Shown here: piece after piece, positions 1 through 6,693 of the stretch
Layout of the letters: each line of letters starts with the position of its first letter
Numbering within the stretch: position 1 is the stretch's first letter
Assembly (NCBI GenBank): GCA_015259045.1
Contig: JABZHD010000035.1
Location: 1-8,621 of the forward strand
Origin: Atopobium sp.
GTDB lineage: Bacteria; Actinomycetota; Coriobacteriia; Coriobacteriales; Atopobiaceae
Direction: 5' to 3'
Length of the DNA stretch: 8,621 nt
Made by a program: the position numbers and the translations under genes
The notes under the pieces: generated by a model
What the model was told of the DNA's origin: nothing
The model's input: only the letters and a program-made list of their open reading frames with translations
The model's database searches: none

Positions 1-1631
1 TTTGTGGACTCCATGCTACTCCTGCTCTTGCAGAAACTACTGATACATCCACAGTAAGTGCCCCTGAATCAACTTCTAAATCCAATTATCCAAAATTGAA
101 AGAAGTTGATGGAAAGGTATATTTTTATACTGAAGATGGAACTATTCTAAAAAGTCAGTGGATTACTTATGGAAAAGATCAATATTATGTAGATGAAACA
201 GGTGCAGCAGTATCTGGTTTCTATACTACGCCTGATGGTAAAACCTGGTATTTTAATTCAAATTTTTTTCCATACGCTCGATACGGATTAATTTATTTTG
301 ACCAAAAAACGCCTAATAATCAATACGTTTTCTACTACATAGATAAAGATAACGGCTTGATAAAAAACAATTGGGTTAAAACAGATAAAGGTTGGAGCTG
401 GGCCGGACCTGATGGGCGTTTTACTGAAGGATGGTTTACTGATCCTAATGGTAAAATCTGGTATTTAACTGGTAAGACTGATTCGGATGTTCCGGTTATT
501 GCTAAATCAGTTCCGGTCGATGGAAAGCTGTACTTCTTTGATACTTCGACAGGACTTTTACGAAATTCTTGGGTAAATATGGGTCACGGTGTAGAAGCTT
601 GGTACTGGGCTGGTCCAGATGGCGCTGCTATCTCTGGCTGGTTTAAAACTCCAGATGGCAAAACTTGGTATGCCGACCCAGAAGAATACAATCGAGTAGT
701 AATGGGCGGAATAGATATTGATGGTAAATATTATTTCTTTGATCACAGTAATGGCCTTGTTACCCATGGTTGGATTGAGGATGATGGTGAATGGGCTTGG
801 ATTGAAACAGTAGGCTCTGTTTATTCTGGCTGGAAACACATGCCTAATGGTAAGTGGTTCTACTTTGATGAAAATGGAGAATTTCCTCTGCTTAAGAAAG
901 GTGTCTTCACTATTTCCAGCGGAACTTATTACGTTGACGCAAATCAAGGAATGACCGCTAACAATTGGGTACAGCTCCCTAATGGCGGTTGGGCTTGGGC
1001 ACAGTCGAGCGGTGCATTTGCCTCTGGTTGGTACACCACGCCAAATGGCAAAACTTGGTATTTTGATCCATCAGATCCGCAGCATCCTGCAATAATTGGT
1101 GAGACTGAAATTAACGGTCAATCATATTATTTTGATTCAGGCTATGGTCTTCTGAAAAATGGATGGGTTCATAGAGCTGATGGTTCTTGGTCTTGGGCTG
1201 GAGAGAGTGGGGCGCTTCAATCAGGTTGGAAGCATATGCCTAATGGCAAGTGGTTCTACTTTGATACCAAAGATTCCAAGCACCGTATGCTTGTAGGTGT
1301 CATCCAAATTTCTAGTGGAACCTACTACATTGACGAATCCGCTGGTATGACCGCTAACAGTTGGGTACAGCTCCCAGAAGGCGGTTGGGCTTGGGCACAG
1401 TCAAGTGGCGCATTTGCTTCTGGTTGGTATACCACGCCAAATGGCAAGACTTGGTACTTTGATCCAGCAAAACCAAGCCATCCTGCTTATACTGGAGAAC
1501 ACACTATTGATGGTAAAGACTATTACTTTGACGCAGGATATGGTCTTGCTCGCAATCAATGGATTACCCGTTCCGATGGCGTAAGACGCTGGGCTGGACC
1601 AGACGGTGTACTTACTGAATACAAGCGCTAA
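1..1631 (+). CDS. Secreted cell-wall/glucan-binding repeat protein, 5' end outside window
   Basis: The frame is open from the first complete codon at base 3. Its first residues, CGLHATPALA-ETTDTSTV, match the end of the signal peptide and mature start of the next gene (CGFHAAPAFA-ETTDTSTV), about 85% identical in DNA over bases 3-61 versus 1761-1819. The true start is therefore off the left edge, and a TTG at 96 is not a credible start. After a short linker of about 20 residues the protein is entirely aromatic repeats with GW, TWYFDP and YYFD signatures. Seven anchors of the type TPNGKTW/MPNGKWF begin at 231, 444, 651, 843, 1041, 1239 and 1437. Such repeats are known to bind choline, glucans or other cell-wall polymers; the ligand here cannot be told. 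The gene ends at TAA 1629-1631 with no catalytic domain. It is a tandem paralogue of the downstream gene (48-nt gap, no visible terminator), so the two may be co-transcribed. Likely extracellular and surface-attached. Confidence 0.85.
   Translation, partial: CGLHATPALAETTDTSTVSAPESTSKSNYPKLKEVDGKVYFYTEDGTILKSQWITYGKDQYYVDETGAAVSGFYTTPDGKTWYFNSNFFPYARYGLIYFDQKTPNNQYVFYYIDKDNGLIKNNWVKTDKGWSWAGPDGRFTEGWFTDPNGKIWYLTGKTDSDVPVIAKSVPVDGKLYFFDTSTGLLRNSWVNMGHGVEAWYWAGPDGAAISGWFKTPDGKTWYADPEEYNRVVMGGIDIDGKYYFFDHSNGLVTHGWIEDDGEWAWIETVGSVYSGWKHMPNGKWFYFDENGEFPLLKKGVFTISSGTYYVDANQGMTANNWVQLPNGGWAWAQSSGAFASGWYTTPNGKTWYFDPSDPQHPAIIGETEINGQSYYFDSGYGLLKNGWVHRADGSWSWAGESGALQSGWKHMPNGKWFYFDTKDSKHRMLVGVIQISSGTYYIDESAGMTANSWVQLPEGGWAWAQSSGAFASGWYTTPNGKTWYFDPAKPSHPAYTGEHTIDGKDYYFDAGYGLARNQWITRSDGVRRWAGPDGVLTEYKR
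231..1628 (+). repeat. Seven-unit protein-coding repeat, 66-residue module
   Basis: Anchor prolines of the (T/M)P(N/D)GK motif fall at 231, 444, 651, 843, 1041, 1239 and 1437, giving spacings of 213, 207, 192, 198, 198 and 198 nt. The last four units are exactly 198 nt (66 residues) apart. They alternate between a KHMPNGKWFYFD type (843, 1239) and a TTPNGKTWYFDP type (1041, 1437). Segments 969-1070 and 1365-1466, exactly 396 nt apart, are about 90% identical by my count (10 differences in 102). This shows a two-unit higher-order repeat that probably grew by duplication. Confidence 0.85.
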
Positions 1632-1667
1632 ATCAGTTTGAGTTGCTCTTTATTACCTGGATTTATT

Positions 1668-1671
1668 GGAG
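1668..1671 (+). promoter_or_regulatory. Ribosome binding site fixing the start of the L,D-transpeptidase gene
   Basis: GGAG lies 8 nt before ATG 1680, which begins a normal signal peptide. This favours 1680 over the longer TTG-started frame from 1638, which has no such site and would place 14 extra residues before the signal peptide. A second GGAG at 1682-1685 could serve ATG 1692 (MRFPYRP), so a start four codons later is possible. Confidence 0.6.
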
Positions 1672-1679
1672 TTAAAACA

Positions 1680-3941
1680 ATGGAGAAGAAGATGCGTTTT
1701 CCCTACAGGCCTTCTACACAAAAGCTTATTGCAGTTGCTTCGCTAAGTGCAGCTCTGCTTTGTGGCTTCCATGCTGCTCCCGCTTTTGCAGAAACAACTG
1801 ATACGTCTACAGTAAATGCTCCAGTTGTAACAACTGAAACTACCGCAACAGCTGAAAATGCTTCTCCTACAGCAGCTGAAAGCTCTCAGCCTGCTTCACC
1901 TGCTTCACCTGCAGCACCAACGACAACTGCTCCAACAACAAGCCAGACACCTGCTGTTCCAACAGAGAATACTTCGCCAACCCCTCAGTCTTCTGGATGG
2001 AGACAAGAAAACGGCCAATTCCACTATTACAAAGAAGATGGAACACTTGTCACAAGCCAGTGGATCAAAGATGATTCTGGTTGGCACTATGTAGACGCTG
2101 CTGGTAATGCAGTCAAGGGTTTGTATACAACGCCTAATGGTAAAACTTGGTATTTTGATCCAACTGACCCGCTGCATACGGCAATCTTCGGTGAAGTTGA
2201 AATTGATGGTAAGTTTTACTACTTTGATTCAACAGGCGGACTTGTAACAAATGGATGGGTATATCGTTCAGCAAGTTCTTGGTCATGGGCAACTGAAGAT
2301 GGTACTTACTATTCTGGATGGAAGCATATGCCTAACGGCAAGTGGTTCTATTTTGATCCAGAAGAACCTCGTCATCGTATGTTAATTGGAACAATTCAGG
2401 TTTCTGGTACCTCATATTACATTGATGAATATGCAGGTATGATTTCTAACAGTTGGATTCAACTACCAACTCGTGAGTGGGCTTGGGCTCAAAAAAATGG
2501 CGCTCTTGCCTCTGGTTGGTTTAACACACCAAATGGTAGAACTTGGTACTTTGATCCATCTGTTCCACAGCATCCAGCGCTTATTGGCAACGTCGAAATT
2601 GACGGCACATATTATCATTTCGATGAAAACTATGGAATCCTTAGAAATAGTTGGATTCACAATGATGATGGTTCATGGTCTTGGGTAGATTCTTATGGCT
2701 CATTCTATTCAGGTTGGAAACATTTCCCAAATGGTAAATGGTTTTACTTTGATCCAGAAGACTCAATTCATCGCATGAAAACTGGACTTTTCCAACTTCC
2801 TAGCGGTTCATATTACGTTGATGAAAATGCTGGTATGACTTCAAGTAATTGGGTGTCCCTACCAGACGGAAATTTGTCCTGGGCTCAATCTAGCGGCGCG
2901 CTTGTCTCTGGATGGTTTACTACTCCTGGCAATAAGACCTGGTATTTTAATCCAAGCTCAATTGATCACGCTGCTTATGTTGGTGAACATTCTATTGATG
3001 GAAAGAACTACTACTTTGATAAAAGCTATGGTCTAGCAAAAAATGAATGGGTTACTCTTTCAAATGGCGTAAAACGTTGGGCAGGTCCAGATGGAGTACT
3101 GACTGGATTCATTTCTCCCGAAGGAGTCTTCTCTACAGATGACGGTTCACAGCCAACAGGAACGGTACATCTTCCAGGATTGACCATTAATGTTGGAGCT
3201 GACCATAAAATTAAGACAGGTTGGATAAAAGAAAACAATAAAGATTTTTACTATCTTTCTAATGGTGCACCAGCAGATGGATGGCTTAATATTCACGGAA
3301 CTTGGTACTATTTTAGTTCCAATGGAGAAAAACAAACTGGTTGGATTAATTCAAAGGGCAGTTGGTACTTCCTTGATTCTGACGGCAAGATGAAAACCGG
3401 ATGGATTAAAGATAACGGCAAGGACTACTATCTCAGTAATAATGGTTCCATGCAAACTGTTTATGTAACCTGGGGTGGAAAACTGTATTGGTCAGCTGCT
3501 GATGGCGCCATGGAGGAGCAACCTTGCTACTACCCTGATATGTATCGTTATGCACAGAACTATTACAGTGCTACTAACTGGCTCATCCAGATTGATACTA
3601 CTGGCAATCGCTTTGCTGTATACAGGGGATCACACGGTAACTGGGTTGTTTGGTACGAATGGCAGTGCACCACAGGAGCGCCAGGCATGTGGACCCCTCA
3701 TGGTCAATTTACCGTAGGAAACAAGGGCCTCTACTTTGGCTCTGGCTTTAGATGCTGGTATTACACGACCATTTCTGGTGAGTATCTTATTCACTCCATT
3801 CTCTATAACTCCGACGGTTATACCGTCCGTGATGGTAGGCTTGGATACAACGGTTCCCACGGTTGCGTACGTCTTGCAACAGAGAATGCTAAGTGGGTTT
3901 ATGACAACATTCCTTATGGAACTAAGATTGTTATTTGGTAA
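1680..3941 (+). CDS. Secreted L,D-transpeptidase (YkuD) with cell-wall/glucan-binding repeats
   Basis: This is a 753-residue exported protein. Residues 1-37 form a signal peptide: basic start (MEKKMRFPYR), hydrophobic core near 16-29, and an AFA-E cleavage site. Residues 38-105 are a low-complexity Ala/Thr/Pro/Ser linker. From about 106 to 490 come aromatic modules with anchors at P152, P218, P284, P350 and P416, exactly 66 residues apart. Residues 513-610 hold four 20-residue GW repeats (W515, W535, W555, W575). The C-terminal domain, roughly 630-753, is of the YkuD family. It shows H705, then SHGCVRL at 726-732 with C729 as the expected nucleophile. Family knowledge: these enzymes form 3-3 peptidoglycan cross-links or attach proteins to the tetrapeptide stem, and are inhibited by carbapenems. 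The repeats probably hold the enzyme on a wall or glucan polymer. The upstream gene is a paralogue without the enzyme domain. A terminator follows at 3968. The family call is firm; the repeat ligand is unknown. Confidence 0.93.
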   Translation: MEKKMRFPYRPSTQKLIAVASLSAALLCGFHAAPAFAETTDTSTVNAPVVTTETTATAENASPTAAESSQPASPASPAAPTTTAPTTSQTPAVPTENTSPTPQSSGWRQENGQFHYYKEDGTLVTSQWIKDDSGWHYVDAAGNAVKGLYTTPNGKTWYFDPTDPLHTAIFGEVEIDGKFYYFDSTGGLVTNGWVYRSASSWSWATEDGTYYSGWKHMPNGKWFYFDPEEPRHRMLIGTIQVSGTSYYIDEYAGMISNSWIQLPTREWAWAQKNGALASGWFNTPNGRTWYFDPSVPQHPALIGNVEIDGTYYHFDENYGILRNSWIHNDDGSWSWVDSYGSFYSGWKHFPNGKWFYFDPEDSIHRMKTGLFQLPSGSYYVDENAGMTSSNWVSLPDGNLSWAQSSGALVSGWFTTPGNKTWYFNPSSIDHAAYVGEHSIDGKNYYFDKSYGLAKNEWVTLSNGVKRWAGPDGVLTGFISPEGVFSTDDGSQPTGTVHLPGLTINVGADHKIKTGWIKENNKDFYYLSNGAPADGWLNIHGTWYYFSSNGEKQTGWINSKGSWYFLDSDGKMKTGWIKDNGKDYYLSNNGSMQTVYVTWGGKLYWSAADGAMEEQPCYYPDMYRYAQNYYSATNWLIQIDTTGNRFAVYRGSHGNWVVWYEWQCTTGAPGMWTPHGQFTVGNKGLYFGSGFRCWYYTTISGEYLIHSILYNSDGYTVRDGRLGYNGSHGCVRLATENAKWVYDNIPYGTKIVIW
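2133..3122 (+). repeat. Five-unit 198-nt protein-coding repeat in the L,D-transpeptidase gene
   Basis: Anchor codons at 2133, 2331, 2529, 2727 and 2925 are each exactly 198 nt apart. The units alternate in type: TTPNGKTWYFDP (2133, 2529, 2925) and KHMPNGKWFYFDP (2331, 2727), so the real period is 396 nt. Each 66-residue unit reads as three GW/YYF subrepeats of about 26, 20 and 20 residues, the first enlarged by a DPxxPxH insertion. A degenerate sixth anchor (ISPEG, Pro codon at 3117) follows 64 residues after the fifth. Confidence 0.88.
3213..3461 (+). repeat. Four 20-residue cell-wall-binding repeats
   Basis: The Trp codons of the (K/Q/A)(T/D)GW motif lie at 3222, 3282, 3342 and 3402, a strict 60-nt period. 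Each unit has the pattern GW-polar-G-WYYF-G of the classical choline/glucan-binding repeat. A fifth, degenerate unit (TVYVTWGGKLYW) follows directly and leads into the transpeptidase domain. Confidence 0.82.
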
Positions 3942-3967
3942 TCCAAATAAACATGAAGCTCTATAGC

Positions 3968-4002
3968 AATAAACCCCAACTCATATTGAGCTGGGGTTTA
4001 TT
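3968..4002. terminator. Bidirectional intrinsic terminator between convergent genes
   Basis: Arms at 3968-3982 (AATAAACCCCAACTC) and 3988-4002 pair over 15 positions with one A/C mismatch, around a 5-nt loop. The stem has a GC-rich core flanked by A/T tracts on both sides. It can therefore end the transpeptidase transcript (27 nt after its stop) and the minus-strand ruv operon (20 nt beyond its last stop). Confidence 0.85.
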
Positions 4003-4022
4003 TGTTAGCTTATAAAACGTGG

Positions 4023-4418
4023 TTACGCAAAATACTTTGCTTCAAAATCCTTAAATTGCTCTGGAGTAGCGTTTTGATCTACCGAGAAGGACTGTGCAAC
4101 CGCTACTGCCTGCTGTCTTCTGAGACCAGCCTTATCCTCGTCTCCTAGTTGCTTATAAACGTGAGAGAGCCTATCGAGGGCATACACCACATACTCTGCA
4201 ACTGAATCAGCTACGCCGGAGAGCAACATCATGGTTACAAGAGAGTCTGGCGAAAGCGCAAGAGCAGTCTCTGGGCTCAAATCAATGAGCTCTGCAACAG
4301 CTGCCTCTACCCCATCGAGTGACTCTTCAGTTTGAGTCTCTAAAGCATTTCCCAAACCTGCTGTGACCGTTGAAGTAAAGTCATCGATTACTTCCAAAAT
4401 GTAATCTCGTTGAAGCAT
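4023..4418 (-). CDS. Small helical protein of unknown function, last gene of ruv operon
   Basis: The protein has 131 residues, begins MLQRDYILEVIDDF, is acidic and appears all-helical, with no signal peptide or membrane segment. The stretch around residues 79-108 (ALDRLSHVYKQLGDEDKAG and following) resembles a TPR-like helical hairpin. The opening xxxxDYI-hydrophobic pattern and C-terminal helices remind me of the uncharacterised DUF6483 family, but I cannot confirm this without a profile search. The start ATG lies 14 nt after the ruvB stop (tandem TAG TAG), with a weak GGAA-containing site before it, and there is no terminator between them. It is therefore probably translated from the ruvCAB transcript and ends at the shared terminator. 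A cytoplasmic location is likely. I assign no function. Confidence 0.75.
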   Translation of the reverse strand: MLQRDYILEVIDDFTSTVTAGLGNALETQTEESLDGVEAAVAELIDLSPETALALSPDSLVTMMLLSGVADSVAEYVVYALDRLSHVYKQLGDEDKAGLRRQQAVAVAQSFSVDQNATPEQFKDFEAKYFA

Positions 4419-4432
4419 TTTGTTCCAATCTA

Positions 4433-5500
4433 CTAGTTAGTAGGAACAGGAATACGTAAGTGATCAAATGCAGCATGCGTTGCCTGTCTACCTTGAGGTG
4501 TTCTAATAATAAGTCCTTGCTGCAAAAGATATGGCTCATAAACATCTTCAAGTGTAGATGGATCCTCTGAGACTGCGCTTGCAATGGTTGTGAGACCAAC
4601 CGGACGACCTCTAAACGTCTCACAAAGCGCACGTAAAACACGCACGTCCATTACATCTAGACCAAGCTCATCAATCTCAAAGAATGAAAGCGCCTCTGAG
4701 GCTACCTGCCAGGTAATAGTACCTTCAGCTTTAACTTGTGCGTAATCTCGTACGCGTTTTAACAGACGATTTGCCAAACGCGGTGTACCTCTTGATCGAG
4801 AAGCAATTTCAGCAGCTCCCTGCTCATCAACTTCTACATCAAGGATGTTTGCCGAGCGCATGACAATAGTCTGAAGCTCAGAAACAGTATAGTAATCAAG
4901 ACGATAAGAAATACCAAAACGATCACGCAAAGGACCGGTTAGAAGTCCTGTTCTTGTTGTTGCAGCTACAAGAGTAAAGCGTGGAATATCAAGCCTGATT
5001 GACCTTGCCGCAGGGCCTTTGCCGATAACAATATCTAAGAAGAAATCTTCCATTGCTGGATAGAGAATTTCTTCAACCTGGTGATTAAGCCTGTGAATCT
5101 CATCAACAAAGAGGATATCTCCCTCTTCAAGATTGGTGAGAATTGCTGCTAAATCCCCTGCTCGCTCAATTGCGGGACCTGAGGTTGTATGAAGCTTTGA
5201 GCCCATTTCTCCTGCTAAAACACCTGCAAGCGTTGTTTTGCCAAGGCCTGGAGGGCCAGAAAAAATAACGTGATCAAGCGGCTCATTACGACTTTTTGCA
5301 GCCTCAATAAGAACACGGAGATTTGATTTAACGCGCTCTTGACCAAGATACTCATCAAGAGTTTTTGGTCGCAAGTTTCTATCTTGCTCCAGGTCTTCTG
5401 CCTGAAGTCCACTAGAAACTACACGTTGAGAAGTGTGCCCAGGAAATGGAGCTGGAGTAGACGACGACTCAAATAAGTTATCTGCATCTGCTTCCCACAT
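4433..5500 (-). CDS. ruvB: Holliday junction branch migration ATPase RuvB
   Basis: RuvB is the hexameric AAA+ motor that, loaded by RuvA, pumps DNA through the Holliday junction. This 355-residue protein has all the expected marks: [11 protein letters not shown] near 44-54, Walker [10 protein letters not shown] at 82-90 (Lys88), Walker [10 protein letters not shown] at 128-136, sensor 1 AATTR at 179-183, PLRDRFG at 190-196 with the likely arginine finger, sensor 2 [11 protein letters not shown] at 237-247, and a C-terminal winged helix with IIRTPQGR near 331-338. The N-terminus is about 20 residues longer than E. coli RuvB and is Ser/Thr/Pro rich. The start is secure because ATG 5500 shares its A with the ruvA stop (TAATG), indicating translational coupling. 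It is the third gene of the ruv operon. Confidence 0.98.
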   Translation of the reverse strand: MWEADADNLFESSSTPAPFPGHTSQRVVSSGLQAEDLEQDRNLRPKTLDEYLGQERVKSNLRVLIEAAKSRNEPLDHVIFSGPPGLGKTTLAGVLAGEMGSKLHTTSGPAIERAGDLAAILTNLEEGDILFVDEIHRLNHQVEEILYPAMEDFFLDIVIGKGPAARSIRLDIPRFTLVAATTRTGLLTGPLRDRFGISYRLDYYTVSELQTIVMRSANILDVEVDEQGAAEIASRSRGTPRLANRLLKRVRDYAQVKAEGTITWQVASEALSFFEIDELGLDVMDVRVLRALCETFRGRPVGLTTIASAVSEDPSTLEDVYEPYLLQQGLIIRTPQGRQATHAAFDHLRIPVPTN

Positions 5501-6132
5501 TAATTACCACTTCCCAAACGCCTTAATGCATATCCAATAGCAGCTTCAATTGTAATAGCACCAGCCTCTTCATAGCCCTCAAGAGCAAGCGTTGCTTCCT
5601 GAGAAGTAAAGCCCATTCCAAGAAGAGCCTCAATAGCCTCTGATTCTACTGAAGTAACAGCAGGTTTTGGAATGGCAGCAAAGTCTGCAGGAGAAGTAAG
5701 GCCAACAAGCTGTTTGAGCTCTGCATCTTTTGCAAATACATCGGAAAGTTCAATTACTAAGCGCTCTGCCTTCTTCTTACCAAGACCAGAGACACTCTTA
5801 AGACGATTGCCATCGTTAGTGGCCACAATTACCGCAAGTTGCTGTGGGGTAAACGTAGAAAGCACAGAAAGAGCCAGTTTAGGACCAACTCCAGAAATTG
5901 CGCGCAGACGATCAAAAAGCGCACGTTCTTCTCGCGAAGCAAAACCAAAGAGTTCCATTGAATCTTCTCTGACCACCATACGAGTTAAAACGGTAACGCC
6001 TGCTTCACCCGCTTGTGGAAGCGCAGCAGCTGTTGAAGCTGAGATACCCAGCTCATACCCAACACCGTTAACATCGAGAACAGCAACTGAAGGAGTAACG
6101 GATACAAGCGTGCCCGTAAGCTGGACAATCAT
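5500..6132 (-). CDS. ruvA: Holliday junction-binding protein RuvA
   Basis: RuvA binds four-way junctions as a tetramer and recruits RuvB. This 210-residue protein has the usual length and layout: an OB-fold domain (about 1-62, ending [10 protein letters not shown] at 55-64), two helix-hairpin-helix motifs ([10 protein letters not shown] at 79-88 and [16 protein letters not shown] at 114-129), a flexible linker near 145-160, and domain III (about 161-206), which contacts RuvB. Its ATG overlaps the ruvC stop as ATGA, a 4-nt overlap, and its TAA overlaps the ruvB start by 1 nt. The three proteins are thus made in a coupled way. Confidence 0.98.
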   Translation of the reverse strand: MIVQLTGTLVSVTPSVAVLDVNGVGYELGISASTAAALPQAGEAGVTVLTRMVVREDSMELFGFASREERALFDRLRAISGVGPKLALSVLSTFTPQQLAVIVATNDGNRLKSVSGLGKKKAERLVIELSDVFAKDAELKQLVGLTSPADFAAIPKPAVTSVESEAIEALLGMGFTSQEATLALEGYEEAGAITIEAAIGYALRRLGSGN

Positions 6133-6632
6133 AGTTGTATTCTTCCCTTTCCAAGCGAGGTGGTTCTTACAAGATTAGCGTGACAAACTGCAGCAGCTAA
6201 AGCATCAGCTGCATGGTCTGGGTGAGGTTGATGATCCAAGCATAAAATATTTTGAACCATATACATAACCTGCTGTTTATCTGCAGCTCCTGTACCAACA
6301 ACAGCCTGCTTTATCTGCATTGGAGTGTATTCTCCAACCGTGAGACCTGCTTTAGAGCAAGCGACAATAGCAGCTCCGCGAGCATGTGCAGTAGGAATAG
6401 CTGATTTAACGTTTTGACCAAAGTAAATACTCTCGATAGAAAGAGCTTCTGGTGAGAACTTATCTATAACCTCAACAATCTGGTTATAGATTCTTCCCAA
6501 GCGCATATCTATTGGTTCATCTGCGGTTGTAGTTATGCATCCATAGGCGCGTGCACGGCATTCAGAACCCCTTGTCTCTACAATTCCCCATCCAGTGTGA
6601 GCAAGACCAGGGTCTATTCCAAGAATTACCAT
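6129..6632 (-). CDS. ruvC: Crossover junction endodeoxyribonuclease RuvC
   Basis: RuvC is the dimeric, metal-dependent nuclease that cuts Holliday junctions symmetrically in the RuvABC resolvasome. The 167-residue protein begins MVILGIDPGLAHTGWG, with the first catalytic Asp at D7. The second acid is E67 in SIESIYFGQN. The C-terminal pair lies in PDHAADALA: H140 and D143. A His in place of the E. coli Asp138 is known in Thermus RuvC (His143), so the site is intact. It is the first gene of the ruvCAB operon, preceded by a strong AGGAGG ribosome site and a LexA-type operator. The nearest upstream gene on this strand ends 61 nt away. Confidence 0.98.
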   Translation of the reverse strand: MVILGIDPGLAHTGWGIVETRGSECRARAYGCITTTADEPIDMRLGRIYNQIVEVIDKFSPEALSIESIYFGQNVKSAIPTAHARGAAIVACSKAGLTVGEYTPMQIKQAVVGTGAADKQQVMYMVQNILCLDHQPHPDHAADALAAAVCHANLVRTTSLGKGRIQL

Positions 6633-6636
6633 TGCA

Positions 6637-6642
6637 CCTCCT
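6637..6642 (-). promoter_or_regulatory. Strong Shine-Dalgarno site of ruvC
   Basis: AGGAGG on the minus strand lies 4 nt before ATG 6632, or an extended AGGAGGTG lies closer still. It fixes the ruvC start and touches the edge of the palindromic operator upstream. Confidence 0.75.
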
Positions 6643-6667
6643 AATATAGAACGTTAGTTCTATATTA
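6642..6667. promoter_or_regulatory. LexA (SOS) operator upstream of ruvC
   Basis: Two perfect 11-bp arms (6642-6652 and 6657-6667) flank a 4-nt centre. The core is GAAC-GTTA-GTTC at 6649-6660, which fits the known Gram-positive/actinobacterial LexA box GAAC-N4-GTTC, with symmetry extending 7 bp further on each side. It sits 17 nt upstream of the ruvC start, between the likely -10 region and the ribosome site, where a repressor would block transcription. ruvAB or ruvCAB are SOS genes in several bacteria, which supports the reading. Confidence 0.82.
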
Positions 6668-6693
6668 TCACAGAGTCTATGCAAACGATGCAA
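6664..6693 (-). promoter_or_regulatory. Candidate ruvC promoter
   Basis: On the minus strand a GATAAT -10-like hexamer (6664-6669) lies 18 nt after TTGCAT (6688-6693). The -10 matches consensus at five of six positions, the -35 only at three. The -10 overlaps the LexA palindrome, consistent with repression. The -35 abuts the stop codon of the upstream gene. This is a weak prediction resting mainly on position. Confidence 0.4.

Noticed and set aside
96..98. TTG at 96 as the start of the first gene
   Set aside because: The frame is open to the left edge and the residues before it match the signal peptide end of the paralogue, so the start lies outside the window.
558..947. 129-codon minus-strand ORF opposite the repeat region
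   Set aside because: It is a complement of the repetitive coding sequence, with no recognisable domain or ribosome site.
1638..1679. A TTG-started, 14-residue longer version of the L,D-transpeptidase
   Set aside because: It would put 14 residues ahead of a clear signal peptide; ATG 1680 has a GGAG site at the right distance.
1632..1679. Promoter for the second repeat gene (TTGAGT with an ATTTAT -10)
   Set aside because: The -10 matches poorly and the gap is only 48 nt; co-transcription is as likely.
231..3122. Regular direct repeats as a CRISPR array or non-coding satellite
   Set aside because: Repeats are 198 nt, in frame, and vary mainly at silent or conservative sites; they encode protein modules.
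1..3941. The two repeat genes as one gene broken by a stop
   Set aside because: The second has its own ribosome site, signal peptide and linker, so these are separate paralogues.
5672..6178. 168-codon plus-strand ORF opposite ruvA
   Set aside because: It lies antisense to a certain ruvA, is Ser/Thr/Arg rich without family features, and is explained as a shadow.
6204..6215. RuvC His140 where E. coli has a catalytic Asp
   Set aside because: Thermus RuvC uses His at this position, so this is a known active variant and not a loss.
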